Below the pieces are notes generated by a model. It was not told the DNA's origin. It searched no databases and was given only the letters and a program-made list of their open reading frames with translations. From Lentimicrobiaceae bacterium (GTDB lineage: Bacteria > Bacteroidota > Bacteroidia > Bacteroidales > Lentimicrobiaceae), in contig JAQVEI010000003.1 of assembly GCA_028697695.1 (NCBI GenBank), forward strand, positions 1 to 22,183: a stretch of 22,183 bases of DNA. The letters are read 5' to 3'. How positions within the stretch are numbered: position 1 is the first letter of the stretch; the number at the start of each line of letters is the position of its first letter. A program made the position numbers and the translations under genes. Shown here one piece after another: positions 7,052 through 14,370 of this stretch.

Positions 7052-8005
7052 TTAACCGGTAAGTGAGTGTTTGTTTAACAATAAAAACAAAGGCAGACCG
7101 GAATAATCCGGCTGTGCGCCAGAATGCTTTTTCCAGTCTTTAGTGAAAGTCTGTTGGGTGAACCCTGTGGCAGGGTGATAACTTACCAGGTTTACCTGAT
7201 CTACATCCCGCGATAATGCGGCAATAGATTCATTGAAAAAATATTCAGTAATGAAACCCAGTGACTGATAGGTTCGGGCCGCAATTTCAGTATGTGTTTT
7301 CAGCCATTTAGTGAATGAGGGTAAGGGTCCGGCGGTTACTGCCATTAGTGTAAAAACCGGTAGCGAAAAGCCGAGCAGCAGGTGCGCTTCATCCTCAACC
7401 AAAAAATTGGTTTCATTTAATAACTCCAGTTTCAGCAAGGATGCTGAAGGCTTACCTTTTGAATGAATGACATCAAATAAACCATATAGAATAATAGTAT
7501 CATTATTTGCAGCTAAGGCGAAAGCTTCTGAAACTTCAGCAGGCGCAGCAATGGACTGCGTTTGTTGATCCGCTCCCGGTGTTGAAATAATGGCATGATG
7601 GTTAATAAGTGATTCCATTGTTTCATCATCACGTTCCAGACGCAACCAATAAATGCTGCCGGCCAGTTCTGTGGCCGCATGGCCGCTTAAACCCGATTCA
7701 ACAAACCACGTTTCCATGAATGCCATAGACAAAGATTGCTGCTGCAGATAAAAAAATAGTGCCAGAAGGGGAGCCTGAGCAAGGGAGGTTTTATTGCCCT
7801 GGGCTCCAACCACGGTGTCCATTAGCTGAAGCGCAGCCGACCTATCGAGTATCTTACCGGTAAATGATTCCAGTTTATGAAAAGAATGCCCGGTAATCAG
7901 GAGAGGATTGCTGACCGGACTTGCTTCCGGAATCAATAAAAGCATCTCTTCCGACACTGTGTTAAGCTTTTCAATAATTTGCCGTTCATTTGTACCCACA
8001 TTCAC
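7052..8005 (-). CDS. Protein of unknown function, first gene of a four-gene operon
   Basis: I do not recognise this 317-residue protein. It has no signal peptide, no clear transmembrane helix and no cysteine motif, and it looks soluble with mixed helix and strand. The middle (about 150-215) contains hydrophobic strands such as NDTIILYGLFDVIHS and HLLLGFSLPVFTLMAVTAG. The reading frame opens with GTG at 8005; a second GTG lies at 7999 and the first in-frame ATG only at 7945. A good promoter element just upstream favours GTG 8005 with a short leader. It precedes the transporter by 4 bp, so their roles are probably linked, but nothing in the sequence suggests an activity. Confidence 0.65.
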   Translation of the reverse strand: MNVGTNERQIIEKLNTVSEEMLLLIPEASPVSNPLLITGHSFHKLESFTGKILDRSAALQLMDTVVGAQGNKTSLAQAPLLALFFYLQQQSLSMAFMETWFVESGLSGHAATELAGSIYWLRLERDDETMESLINHHAIISTPGADQQTQSIAAPAEVSEAFALAANNDTIILYGLFDVIHSKGKPSASLLKLELLNETNFLVEDEAHLLLGFSLPVFTLMAVTAGPLPSFTKWLKTHTEIAARTYQSLGFITEYFFNESIAALSRDVDQVNLVSYHPATGFTQQTFTKDWKKHSGAQPDYSGLPLFLLLNKHSLTG

Positions 8006-8023
8006 CTTGAATTAAATTCAGGG

Positions 8024-8051
8024 CAAAGTTATGGAAATACCCACAGCCAAA
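8024..8051 (-). promoter_or_regulatory. Promoter of the 8005-4676 operon
   Basis: The minus strand reads TTTG (8051-8048), 16 nt, then TAACTTTG (8031-8024). This is a near-consensus Bacteroidota -33/-7 pair, slightly short in spacing. Transcription would begin near 8018, giving a leader of about a dozen nucleotides before GTG 8005. Confidence 0.48.
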
Positions 8052-8113
8052 AGAAATTTATCCATCTATGAATTCATTTTATATTTTACTTTGTGTGTTT
8101 AAACTACATCACC

Positions 8114-9028
8114 ATGACCTTTGAACAACTCCGGCAAAACGTGGAAGACACGATTGAGTCTGTATATGGAAAGCAGGAAAGTAAAGCTATCTCACGCGTA
8201 TTGATGCTTCATTATACTGCAACAGAGCCGGCAGCTTATCAGTTGATAAAACACCAGCCTGCTTCAGCGGAGCTTGCTGACATGATGCTCAATCATGCCA
8301 TACCTTTATTGTTGAAGCACACCCCGGTGCAATACATAACCGGTCAGGCATGGTTAGGTGGTCTTTGTTTCAGTGTTAAAGAAGGGGTACTTATTCCCAG
8401 ACCAGAAACCGAAGAGATGGTTTGTAAAATTATTGAAAACATGGGCCATGAGGTGGCGTCGGATACTGCCATGATGGATATTGGTACCGGAAGCGGGGTT
8501 ATAGCTGTTTCTCTGGCTAAAAAATGGAACAATGCCTTGGTTTATGCTTTGGATATCAGCACAGAAGCACTGGAAACAGCCAAAATCAACGCCAAAAACC
8601 ATAATGTCGATATTAACTTATTGCAAGGGGATATCCTGGAAGAAAATTTCCGCAACTCGCTGCCACAAGATCTCAGTTTAATTGTCAGCAATCCACCGTA
8701 TGTGCGTGAATCGGAAAAAATAATGATGATGCCGAACGTGCTTTTGCACGAACCCGCCCTTGCTTTGTTTGTTCCAGATAATGATGCGCTGGTTTTTTAC
8801 CGGCATATAGCCGGCTTTGCGCGAAAGCATCTTAAACCCGGAGGAAAACTATGGCTTGAAATCAATGAATACCTATCTGCCCAAACCGTAGGGTTGTTGC
8901 AAAAACAAGGGTTTTTAAAAGTAGAAGCTCACAAGGATTTTAGAGGCAAATACAGATTCGTTTCATCCATTAATAAATATAAAGATATATTTGCGAGCAC
9001 AAGCTTTTGCTTAAATTTAAACAATTAA
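8114..9028 (+). CDS. prmC: Peptide chain release factor N5-glutamine methyltransferase PrmC
   Basis: SAM-dependent methyltransferase that methylates the GGQ glutamine of release factors RF1 and RF2, raising termination efficiency. The product is 304 residues. The N-terminal helical domain (about 1-75) is followed by the family motif IPRPETEEMV (94-103), SAM motif I DIGTGSGVIAVSLA (122-135), and the catalytic NPPYV (Asn193 to Val197) that holds the substrate glutamine. The start is ATG at 8114; the frame opens at GTG 8093, but that codon lies in a promoter-like stretch and would add seven residues with no family support. A tail of about 18 residues after the usual C-terminus (NKYKDIFAST...) looks lineage-specific. 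It is divergent from the operon at 8005. Confidence 0.95.
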   Translation: MTFEQLRQNVEDTIESVYGKQESKAISRVLMLHYTATEPAAYQLIKHQPASAELADMMLNHAIPLLLKHTPVQYITGQAWLGGLCFSVKEGVLIPRPETEEMVCKIIENMGHEVASDTAMMDIGTGSGVIAVSLAKKWNNALVYALDISTEALETAKINAKNHNVDINLLQGDILEENFRNSLPQDLSLIVSNPPYVRESEKIMMMPNVLLHEPALALFVPDNDALVFYRHIAGFARKHLKPGGKLWLEINEYLSAQTVGLLQKQGFLKVEAHKDFRGKYRFVSSINKYKDIFASTSFCLNLNN

Positions 9029-9067
9029 TTTAAACTAACTGTTTATCAATAGTTAATATTGGATTTT

Positions 9068-10753
9068 ATGAAAAAAATATACCTGCTCTTCTTGTTTTTG
9101 TTCCCGGTTATCTTACTGCATGCTCAGGAAAAGACACTTTACGTGATTAAACTTGCCGATAAGGGAAACTCCCGCTACAGTATTGCAAAACCAACTGCAT
9201 TTCTTTCTGCAAAATCCATAGAGCGCCGGTTGAGGCAAAACATACCCATTGACGAAGCTGACCTGCCTGTAAATCCGGACTATATGGAGGAGATAAGTCG
9301 TGAAGGCGCTGAAATCATTTATAGTTCTAAATGGTTAAACACATTGATAGTCAGGGTCAATAATCAAAGTATTCTGACACGCCTGGTTGCAAAGCCTTTT
9401 ATAAAAAGTATTTACAGTAACGATCGTCTGTTTGATAAAAAACAGGGAAATAAATCTTTCTTCGAAAAAGAGTATATTTCTGAATCATTTGTAACAAACA
9501 GTCATTACAAAAATTCGTCGTCCCCTAATTCGTTAAATTATGGAGCATCATCTAATCAGATAAGTATGATCGCTTTAAACTCTATGCACGATCTGGGTTA
9601 CCTTGGTTCAGGCATGACCATTGCTGTTATTGATGCCGGTTTCAGGAGTGCAAATACTATGGCGGCTTTTGAGAACCTAAGGAACAACAATGCAATAAAA
9701 GGTACGCGGGATTTTGTATTGCCCGGCAATAATGTTTATCAAAACAACATCAGCACGCATGGTACCTATGTTTTATCAATTATGGGTGGATGGTTGCCTG
9801 GTCAGCTTATCGGAACAGCCCCAAATGCAGACTACTGGCTATTGCGCTCTGAAGATGCCAATAGTGAATACCTGATGGAAGAATATTACTGGGTAAGTGC
9901 TGCTGAATTTGCTGATTCGGTAGGTGCGGATATTATCAATTCATCTCTGGGATACACTACTTTTGATAATCCTGCTGATAATCATACGTATGCAGATATG
10001 GATGGCAATACCACCGTGATTACCCGCGGCGCCGATTGGGCGGCATCCAGAGGGATACTGGTAGTGTCAAGTGCAGGAAATTCAGGGAATAGCTCATGGA
10101 AGTACATCTCTGCACCTGCTGATGGTGATAGCGTGCTTACCGTTGGTGCTGTGAATGCTCAGGGAATATATGCAAGTTTTAGCTCTACCGGCCCAACTTA
10201 CGATGGGCGAATAAAACCCGATGTTACCGCTCAGGGAGCAGGATGTGTTGTTGCAACCATTCCTGAAGGTATCGCGAACGGTGATGGAACGTCTTTCTCC
10301 TCCCCAATCATTGCCGGGGCTGCCGCATGCCTGTGGCAGGCCAATCCTTCCTATTCAGCCCAGGAAATACTGAATGCACTGAAGCAATCCGCTTCTTTGG
10401 CATCAAAACCAAACAACCAACTGGGGTGGGGAATACCTGATGTTATGAAAGCTTCAGGTCAATTGATGGCTATTATTGTGCAGGAATCAGATCCCTTTGA
10501 ATCTTTGAATGCTTACCCAATACCTTTAACACAAGATCAATTGATGGTAAGTCTCGACATGGGTAAACCGAAAAATATAGATATTCGGATTTTCAATGCT
10601 TTCGGAAAAGAAATCTACCTCAGAAATAACATACAAGTGCAATCAGGTAAAAACCTCATTGCTCTCAAGCAAATGGAACCCCTGCTTAAAGGTATTTATA
10701 TGTTGCAGGTATCAGATGGTTATCATGTGAGAACCTTGAAACTAATCAAATAA
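9068..10753 (+). CDS. Secreted S8 (subtilisin-like) serine protease with T9SS sorting domain
   Basis: Exported subtilase of 561 residues. A signal peptide is evident (MKKIYLLFLFLF...LLHA, cleavage before Gln near residue 20). An N-terminal prodomain-like region (about 25-125) includes LSAKSIERRLRQN. The S8 domain spans about 170-470, with the catalytic triad Asp189 (AVIDAGF), His231 (STHGTY) and Ser409 (GTSFSSP), and oxyanion Asn338 (SSAGNSG). All key residues are present. The last ~75 residues end in KGIYMLQVSDGYHVRTLKLIK-type sequence, a type A T9SS C-terminal domain, predicting transport across the outer membrane and secretion or surface attachment. The frame opens at a TTG (9059), but the ATG at 9068 gives the proper signal peptide. 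It follows prmC by 39 bp. The natural substrate is unknown. Confidence 0.93.
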   Translation: MKKIYLLFLFLFPVILLHAQEKTLYVIKLADKGNSRYSIAKPTAFLSAKSIERRLRQNIPIDEADLPVNPDYMEEISREGAEIIYSSKWLNTLIVRVNNQSILTRLVAKPFIKSIYSNDRLFDKKQGNKSFFEKEYISESFVTNSHYKNSSSPNSLNYGASSNQISMIALNSMHDLGYLGSGMTIAVIDAGFRSANTMAAFENLRNNNAIKGTRDFVLPGNNVYQNNISTHGTYVLSIMGGWLPGQLIGTAPNADYWLLRSEDANSEYLMEEYYWVSAAEFADSVGADIINSSLGYTTFDNPADNHTYADMDGNTTVITRGADWAASRGILVVSSAGNSGNSSWKYISAPADGDSVLTVGAVNAQGIYASFSSTGPTYDGRIKPDVTAQGAGCVVATIPEGIANGDGTSFSSPIIAGAAACLWQANPSYSAQEILNALKQSASLASKPNNQLGWGIPDVMKASGQLMAIIVQESDPFESLNAYPIPLTQDQLMVSLDMGKPKNIDIRIFNAFGKEIYLRNNIQVQSGKNLIALKQMEPLLKGIYMLQVSDGYHVRTLKLIK

Positions 10754-10887
10754 GCTTTTATCTATCCCAAGTGCGCTGGGAGCAATTCCAATCTCCTTAT
10801 TTTCCCTCCCTTGAAATAAAGAGCGATATCTCGATGTGCCTATTTCTTTTCCGGGAGAAATATTCTCCAATTTATTTTTCTGATCTC

Positions 10888-10909
10888 AAATCCTTCCGGA
10901 TTTTTTTTT
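10888..10909 (+). terminator. Intrinsic terminator downstream of the S8 protease gene
   Basis: A 6-bp stem AAATCC/GGATTT with loop TTCC runs directly into a T tract (nine T in all, the first three in the stem), about 135 bp after the protease stop. The stem is short and AT-rich but the form is typical. A second small hairpin (GGAGAA-ATA-TTCTCC, 10854-10868) lies just before it. Confidence 0.55.
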
Positions 10910-11239
10910 CATTTAACTGGTTGATTGGTAGCACGCTATATATCTTTTCAACCCGGCATAACGCCTCAGGAAACAGATAAAATTCAATCAATTTTACTGA
11001 ACGATGAATTATACGACGGAATAGGAGATGTAGTTCATCGCCCCCCACTTTTTGTTTACCTCAATTTATTTAATGTAGAAAAGCATTTTAAATAATCCAA
11101 TTCAAGCTATACATTAGGATGAATTGAATTTGCTAAAAAAAAATAATCAATAGGGTAGGTAGTGCTTTACTTGAAATATCAAAGTACTGTTGTTGACTAT
11201 AGCATAAAGGGTTTACAGATGTTAATCAATTGTGGCTAA

Positions 11240-11547
11240 TACAAATGTAATCTTGTTAATTAACAAATGTAACGCACAAATAATGATGTGTATAAATGTA
11301 TATTAAGCTTACAAACGTATTATGGCCTCAATAAGTTAATATTAAATTAAAAATATGTTTATTAAGTTCATAATCAATACTATATAACAGATAAGTAAAG
11401 TATAGCTTTATTAAATCCTGATGTATTTATGAAAATAACACATAATATTAAAATAACAACTAAATGTTTGTTAAACAGTCCCATATGATGTTAATAATTA
11501 AGTAATGCTTTAGATAAATTCAATAATTTTTTAAGTTTACAAATGTA
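11240..11547. repeat. Dispersed TACAAATGTA-like sites
   Basis: Exact TACAAATGTA occurs at 11240-11249 and 11538-11547. Variants are AACAAATGTA at 11262-11271, TACAAACGTA at 11310-11319 and TATAAATGTA at 11291-11300. The core is an imperfect inverted repeat (TACA-nn-TGTA), as in many operators, and the first two copies start 22 bp apart, about two helical turns. On the minus strand several copies read TACATTTG or TACGTTTG, which also match the -7 consensus TAnnTTTG, but none has a convincing -33 partner. Chance in AT-rich sequence is possible. Confidence 0.4.
11253..11266. repeat. Perfect 14-bp palindrome
   Basis: TTGTTAATTAACAA reads identically on both strands and overlaps the second TACAAATGTA-like site. 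This is a plausible dimer binding site in the XRE gene's upstream region. The symmetry is seen; the binding is inferred. Confidence 0.4.
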
Positions 11548-11561
11548 TATTGTGTAATTTA

Positions 11562-11598
11562 TTGCGTATGTAATTTAAAATTTTTAACTTTGTACAAA
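11562..11598 (+). promoter_or_regulatory. XRE gene promoter with overlapping palindrome
   Basis: TTG at 11562-11564, 20 nt, then TAACTTTG at 11585-11592 gives a good Bacteroidota promoter with a start near 11598, about 14 nt before the ATG. The perfect palindrome TTTGTACAAA (11589-11598) overlaps the -7 element and the start point, a position suited to autorepression. The 11-mer ACTTTGTACAA here recurs at 11739-11749 inside the gene. Confidence 0.5.
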
Positions 11599-11611
11599 AG
11601 TTAAGTGTGGT

Positions 11612-12217
11612 ATGAATGATCGTATAGAATTGTTGATTAAGGTTAAAAACCTTACTCCGGCCCGGTTTGCTGACGAGCTTAATCTTCAGCGGGCGAATGT
11701 ATCCCACATTCTGAATGGGCGCAACAAACCCAGTCTTGACTTTGTACAACGGGTTATTAAACGTTATCCGGATGTAAATATTCCGTGGTTGTTGTTTGGG
11801 GAAGGCGAAATACTATCGGTGAGTTCGGGGGACGAAGAAAATGAGGCCGGGGTGCAAGTGCCGGAAACAACTGATTCAAAAGTGAAGGCTCAACCGCGCA
11901 CCATGGAGTTATTTCCCAGGGAGGACCCAGTTGAGCCTGCAAAACCTGCACACAAAGAGTTAGCAATGGATGTTAACGACAAGAAAAACCTTGACTATCA
12001 GCAGGATGAACACAGTAATACCCCTGTTGAAGTTGACGAAAAATTAAGTTCAGAAAAAACTTCAGAAATGGAAGACAAGTCTGAAGCCATAAAAGAAGAT
12101 GAGAATAAAATTAAGCTAACAGCAAAAGAAAGTCATAGCGCAGTAAAAAGTAAAGAGCTGCGAAAAATAATTTTCTTTTACGACGATCGCACTTTCGAAA
12201 CGTTCACACCTGAGTAG
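11612..12217 (+). CDS. XRE-type helix-turn-helix regulator with charged linker
   Basis: A 201-residue protein. Residues about 3-66 form an XRE/Cro-like DNA-binding domain, with the HTH around 15-37 (LTPARFADELNLQRANVSHILNG) and the frequent follow-on KPSLDFVQRVIKRYPDVNIPWLLFGEGE. A long low-complexity, Glu/Lys-rich linker (about 70-178) looks disordered. The last ~20 residues (ELRKIIFFYDDRTFETFTPE) form a compact motif that I recall at the C-terminus of similar Bacteroidota regulators; its role is unknown. It is a probable transcription regulator, possibly autoregulatory given the palindrome over its promoter. It ends 10 bp from the convergent ndk stop. Confidence 0.78.
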   Translation: MNDRIELLIKVKNLTPARFADELNLQRANVSHILNGRNKPSLDFVQRVIKRYPDVNIPWLLFGEGEILSVSSGDEENEAGVQVPETTDSKVKAQPRTMELFPREDPVEPAKPAHKELAMDVNDKKNLDYQQDEHSNTPVEVDEKLSSEKTSEMEDKSEAIKEDENKIKLTAKESHSAVKSKELRKIIFFYDDRTFETFTPE

Positions 12218-12227
12218 GAATAAAAAA

Positions 12228-12647
12228 CTAGTTCATTTCCAATTCTGAGAAAAAGAAATGGCTTTCAATGATTGCGTTTTCATCGCTGTCGGAACCGTGG
12301 ACTGCATTTTTTTCAAGCGATAGGCCAAACTTTTTACGTATAGTTCCTTCCTCTGCCTCGGCCGGGTTAGTAGCCCCAATCAATTTGCGGAATGTGTTCA
12401 CGGCATCTTCTTTTTCCAAAACCATTGCATAAACAGGCCCTGACGTCATGTAAGCAACCAGGCTTTGGTAAAATGGCCTTTCTTTGTGAACCTCATAAAA
12501 TTTTCCGGCTTGTGCAGTGCTTAATTTTACTTTTTTAATGCCCCGAATATGGAAGCCTGCAGTAATTATCATATCCAGTATTTTGCCGCTATGCCCGGCT
12601 TCAACGGCCGAAGGCTTAATCATGGTAAAAGTCAATTTGCCTGTCAT
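12228..12647 (-). CDS. ndk: Nucleoside-diphosphate kinase
   Basis: Transfers the gamma-phosphate of ATP to nucleoside diphosphates through a phosphohistidine. Its 139 residues match the family. The active-site segment is NAVHGSDSDENAIIE with catalytic His117. Lys11 lies in TMIKPSAV, and GATNPAEAEEGTIR (91-104) is the nucleotide-binding loop region, in the Bacteroidota form rather than the common NPxxAxPGTIR. The start is ATG at 12647. It is divergent from nrnA, 104 bp away, and convergent with the XRE gene (10 bp between stops). The order ndk, nrnA, gldI is one I know from other gliding Bacteroidota. Confidence 0.97.
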   Translation of the reverse strand: MTGKLTFTMIKPSAVEAGHSGKILDMIITAGFHIRGIKKVKLSTAQAGKFYEVHKERPFYQSLVAYMTSGPVYAMVLEKEDAVNTFRKLIGATNPAEAEEGTIRKKFGLSLEKNAVHGSDSDENAIIESHFFFSELEMN

Positions 12648-12712
12648 ATATCTGTTTTTATTTGAAAAATGGTATTTAACCCATAGAATGAGTGACCTAT
12701 TAACAATATTTC

Positions 12713-12720
12713 TATTTTTG
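12713..12720 (+). promoter_or_regulatory. Possible nrnA operon promoter -7 element
   Basis: TATTTTTG matches TAnnTTTG in the ndk/nrnA divergent spacer, 31 bp before the TTG start. No clear -33 TTG is present. Confidence 0.3.
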
Positions 12721-12751
12721 TGTTCGATATAATTATTTAAACTTTAATATT

Positions 12752-13804
12752 TTGAGCAAATTCTCTCAACATGCGCTTGTTGAACTTAAAAGTTTACTGC
12801 ATTCTTCAGCTCCTATCGTAATTACCACCCATTACAATCCGGATGGAGATGCTTTGGGTGCCTCTTTGGCCTGGTTTCAATTTTTACAAAATCGTGGTAA
12901 AAATGTGTCGTTGATTGTGCCCAATGACTTCCCTGATTTTTTGGCCTGGATGCCGGGGGCAGATAAAGCATTAATTTATTTTCACCATCGCCAGCAGGCT
13001 GAACGTCTGCTGAAAGAAGCAAAACTTATTTTCTGTTTGGATTTCAATGTATTTTCAAGGGTTGAATTGTTCACTAAGGAATTGGCTCAGGCTACTGCAG
13101 CTAAGGTGCTTATCGATCATCACCCTGACCCCGACAGCACTTTTGATGTCACTTTCTCCGTGAAAGAGACCTCTTCAACGGCAGAGCTGATTTTTGACTT
13201 AATCAATGAGCTTGGTTCCACTCAAGAGATTACCCAACCTATAGCCGAATGCCTATACGTTGGCATAATGACCGATACCGGTTCTTTCAGTTATGCCTGC
13301 AACTATCCGGAAACCTATCTGGCTATCGCCTGCTTAGTAGAACAAGGTGTTGATTGTGAAGCCATTCACCGGCTTGTGTACGACACCTATGCTGAATCGA
13401 GAATGCGGTTGCTTGGCTTTTGTTTGAGTGAAAGAATGGTAGTATTGGATGAATTTGCCACCGCATACATTTGGTTAAGTATGGATGATTTGGATAGATT
13501 TAATTTTAAACCCGGTGATACGGAAGGAGTGGTTAATTATGCTTTATCTATTAAAGGTATTGTATTTGCAGCATTGTTTACCGAAAAAGAGGACAAAGTC
13601 AGAATTTCCTTCCGGTCCAAGGGCGACTTTAAAGTGAATGAATTTGCAAAAACACTATACAATGGGGGAGGACATAAAAATGCTTCCGGTGGAGACGCTT
13701 TCCTGCCATTAGCAGAAACTTTAAAACAATTTGAATCCGTACTGTCTGAATATAAGACGAAGCTATTGGAAACATCCGGGCAAACCGCCTACCGGAACAA
13801 CTAA
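12752..13804 (+). CDS. nrnA: DHH/DHHA1 phosphoesterase, NrnA-type oligoribonuclease / pAp phosphatase
   Basis: Manganese-dependent phosphoesterase; NrnA homologues degrade 2-5 nt RNAs and dephosphorylate 3'-phosphoadenosine 5'-phosphate. The 350 residues carry the DHH domain motifs THYNPDGDALGAS (Asp31, Asp33) and LIDHHPDPD, then TDTGSFSYA, and the C-terminal DHHA1 motif NGGGHKNASGG. The gene appears to start with TTG at 12752: an in-frame stop lies upstream at 12701-12703 with no ATG or GTG in between. The first internal Met (residue 67) would delete the first catalytic motif. It heads an operon with gldI (7 bp downstream) and the triple FKBP gene. A role beyond these two known activities cannot be excluded. 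Confidence 0.92.
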   Translation: MSKFSQHALVELKSLLHSSAPIVITTHYNPDGDALGASLAWFQFLQNRGKNVSLIVPNDFPDFLAWMPGADKALIYFHHRQQAERLLKEAKLIFCLDFNVFSRVELFTKELAQATAAKVLIDHHPDPDSTFDVTFSVKETSSTAELIFDLINELGSTQEITQPIAECLYVGIMTDTGSFSYACNYPETYLAIACLVEQGVDCEAIHRLVYDTYAESRMRLLGFCLSERMVVLDEFATAYIWLSMDDLDRFNFKPGDTEGVVNYALSIKGIVFAALFTEKEDKVRISFRSKGDFKVNEFAKTLYNGGGHKNASGGDAFLPLAETLKQFESVLSEYKTKLLETSGQTAYRNN

Positions 13805-13811
13805 GTAAGCC

Positions 13812-14339
13812 ATGAGAAATATCTTCTTATTCACCCTCATTGTCACCCTTGTCATTTTCTCTGCCTGCCAATTATCTGAAACCCGTCAAAACGACGGCCC
13901 CACCCACAAATCAGTGGAAGAGCCATTGATTAAAGCCAACAAACAGGCGGTAAAGGCTGAGGAGCAGCAAATCATTGACTTTTTGAACCGGTATAACTGG
14001 AAGATGAAAGAAACCGGCTCCGGGCTTCGGTATGCCATTTATCATCATGGCAAAGGTGAAAAAGCAAAGCCTGGCATGATTGCAGTACTCAAATACAATG
14101 TAAAGCTTATTGATGGTGACGAGATTTATAACTCTGACAACGATGGCCTGAAACAATTTTTGATTGGGAAAGGTGGAGTGGAAAGTGGATTGGAAGAAGG
14201 AATTTTATTGCTGAGGGTAGGTGACCAAGCAAAATTTATTATACCTTCGCACCTTGCTTTTGGGCTACTGGGAGACCAAAACCTGGTGCCACCCAAATCC
14301 ACCCTAATCTATGATGTGGAATTGATTGCATTGAACTAA
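13812..14339 (+). CDS. gldI: GldI-like lipoprotein peptidyl-prolyl isomerase (FKBP type)
   Basis: Predicted lipoprotein of 175 residues. The N-terminal hydrophobic segment ends in lipobox FSAC (Cys19), which would be lipidated and anchored in the envelope. A single FKBP domain covers about 65-175 (GMIAVLKYNVKLIDG, LIGKGGVESGLEEG, PSHLAFGLLGD, PPKSTLIYDVELI). The VESGLEEG segment replaces the VIxGWEEG of classical FKBPs, so the active-site Trp is missing, as in Flavobacterium GldI to which it looks closest. GldI is required for gliding in F. johnsoniae, where it is thought to assist folding of gliding/T9SS components. The nrnA-gldI neighbourhood supports the assignment. Whether this organism glides is not shown. 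Confidence 0.82.
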   Translation: MRNIFLFTLIVTLVIFSACQLSETRQNDGPTHKSVEEPLIKANKQAVKAEEQQIIDFLNRYNWKMKETGSGLRYAIYHHGKGEKAKPGMIAVLKYNVKLIDGDEIYNSDNDGLKQFLIGKGGVESGLEEGILLLRVGDQAKFIIPSHLAFGLLGDQNLVPPKSTLIYDVELIALN

Positions 14340-14370
14340 TAATCAAATTCTTAAGTAAATTATCTGTCAA

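Larger units (their letters stand above)
10754..11611. other. Long AT-rich non-coding region
   Basis: These 858 bp lack a credible gene: the few frames are short, with no recognisable product. The first ~160 bp hold the protease terminator. From about 11100 the base composition becomes strongly AT-rich (TTAATAATTAAG-type sequence), clearly unlike the flanking genes. Within it are several TACAAATGTA-like sites, a 14-bp perfect palindrome and, at the right end, the promoter of the XRE gene. An inverted pair AATTCAA/TTGAATT lies near 11100-11130. It may be a regulatory region, an untranslated transcript or a decayed remnant; the sequence does not decide. Confidence 0.6.

Noticed and set aside
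10854..10868. Hairpin GGAGAA-ATA-TTCTCC as the protease terminator
   Set aside because: It has a 3-nt loop and no continuous T tract; the hairpin at 10888-10909 with its T run is the better candidate.
10771..10980. Open frame of 69 codons after the S8 protease gene
   Set aside because: It spans the protease terminator and its poly-T tract. The product is a low-complexity, Phe/Ser-rich sequence with no recognisable motif, so I treat it as non-coding.
11537..11749. Minus-strand frame of 70 codons opposite the XRE start
   Set aside because: It overlaps the XRE promoter and HTH codons antisense, and its product has no motif. The plus frame encodes a clear HTH domain.
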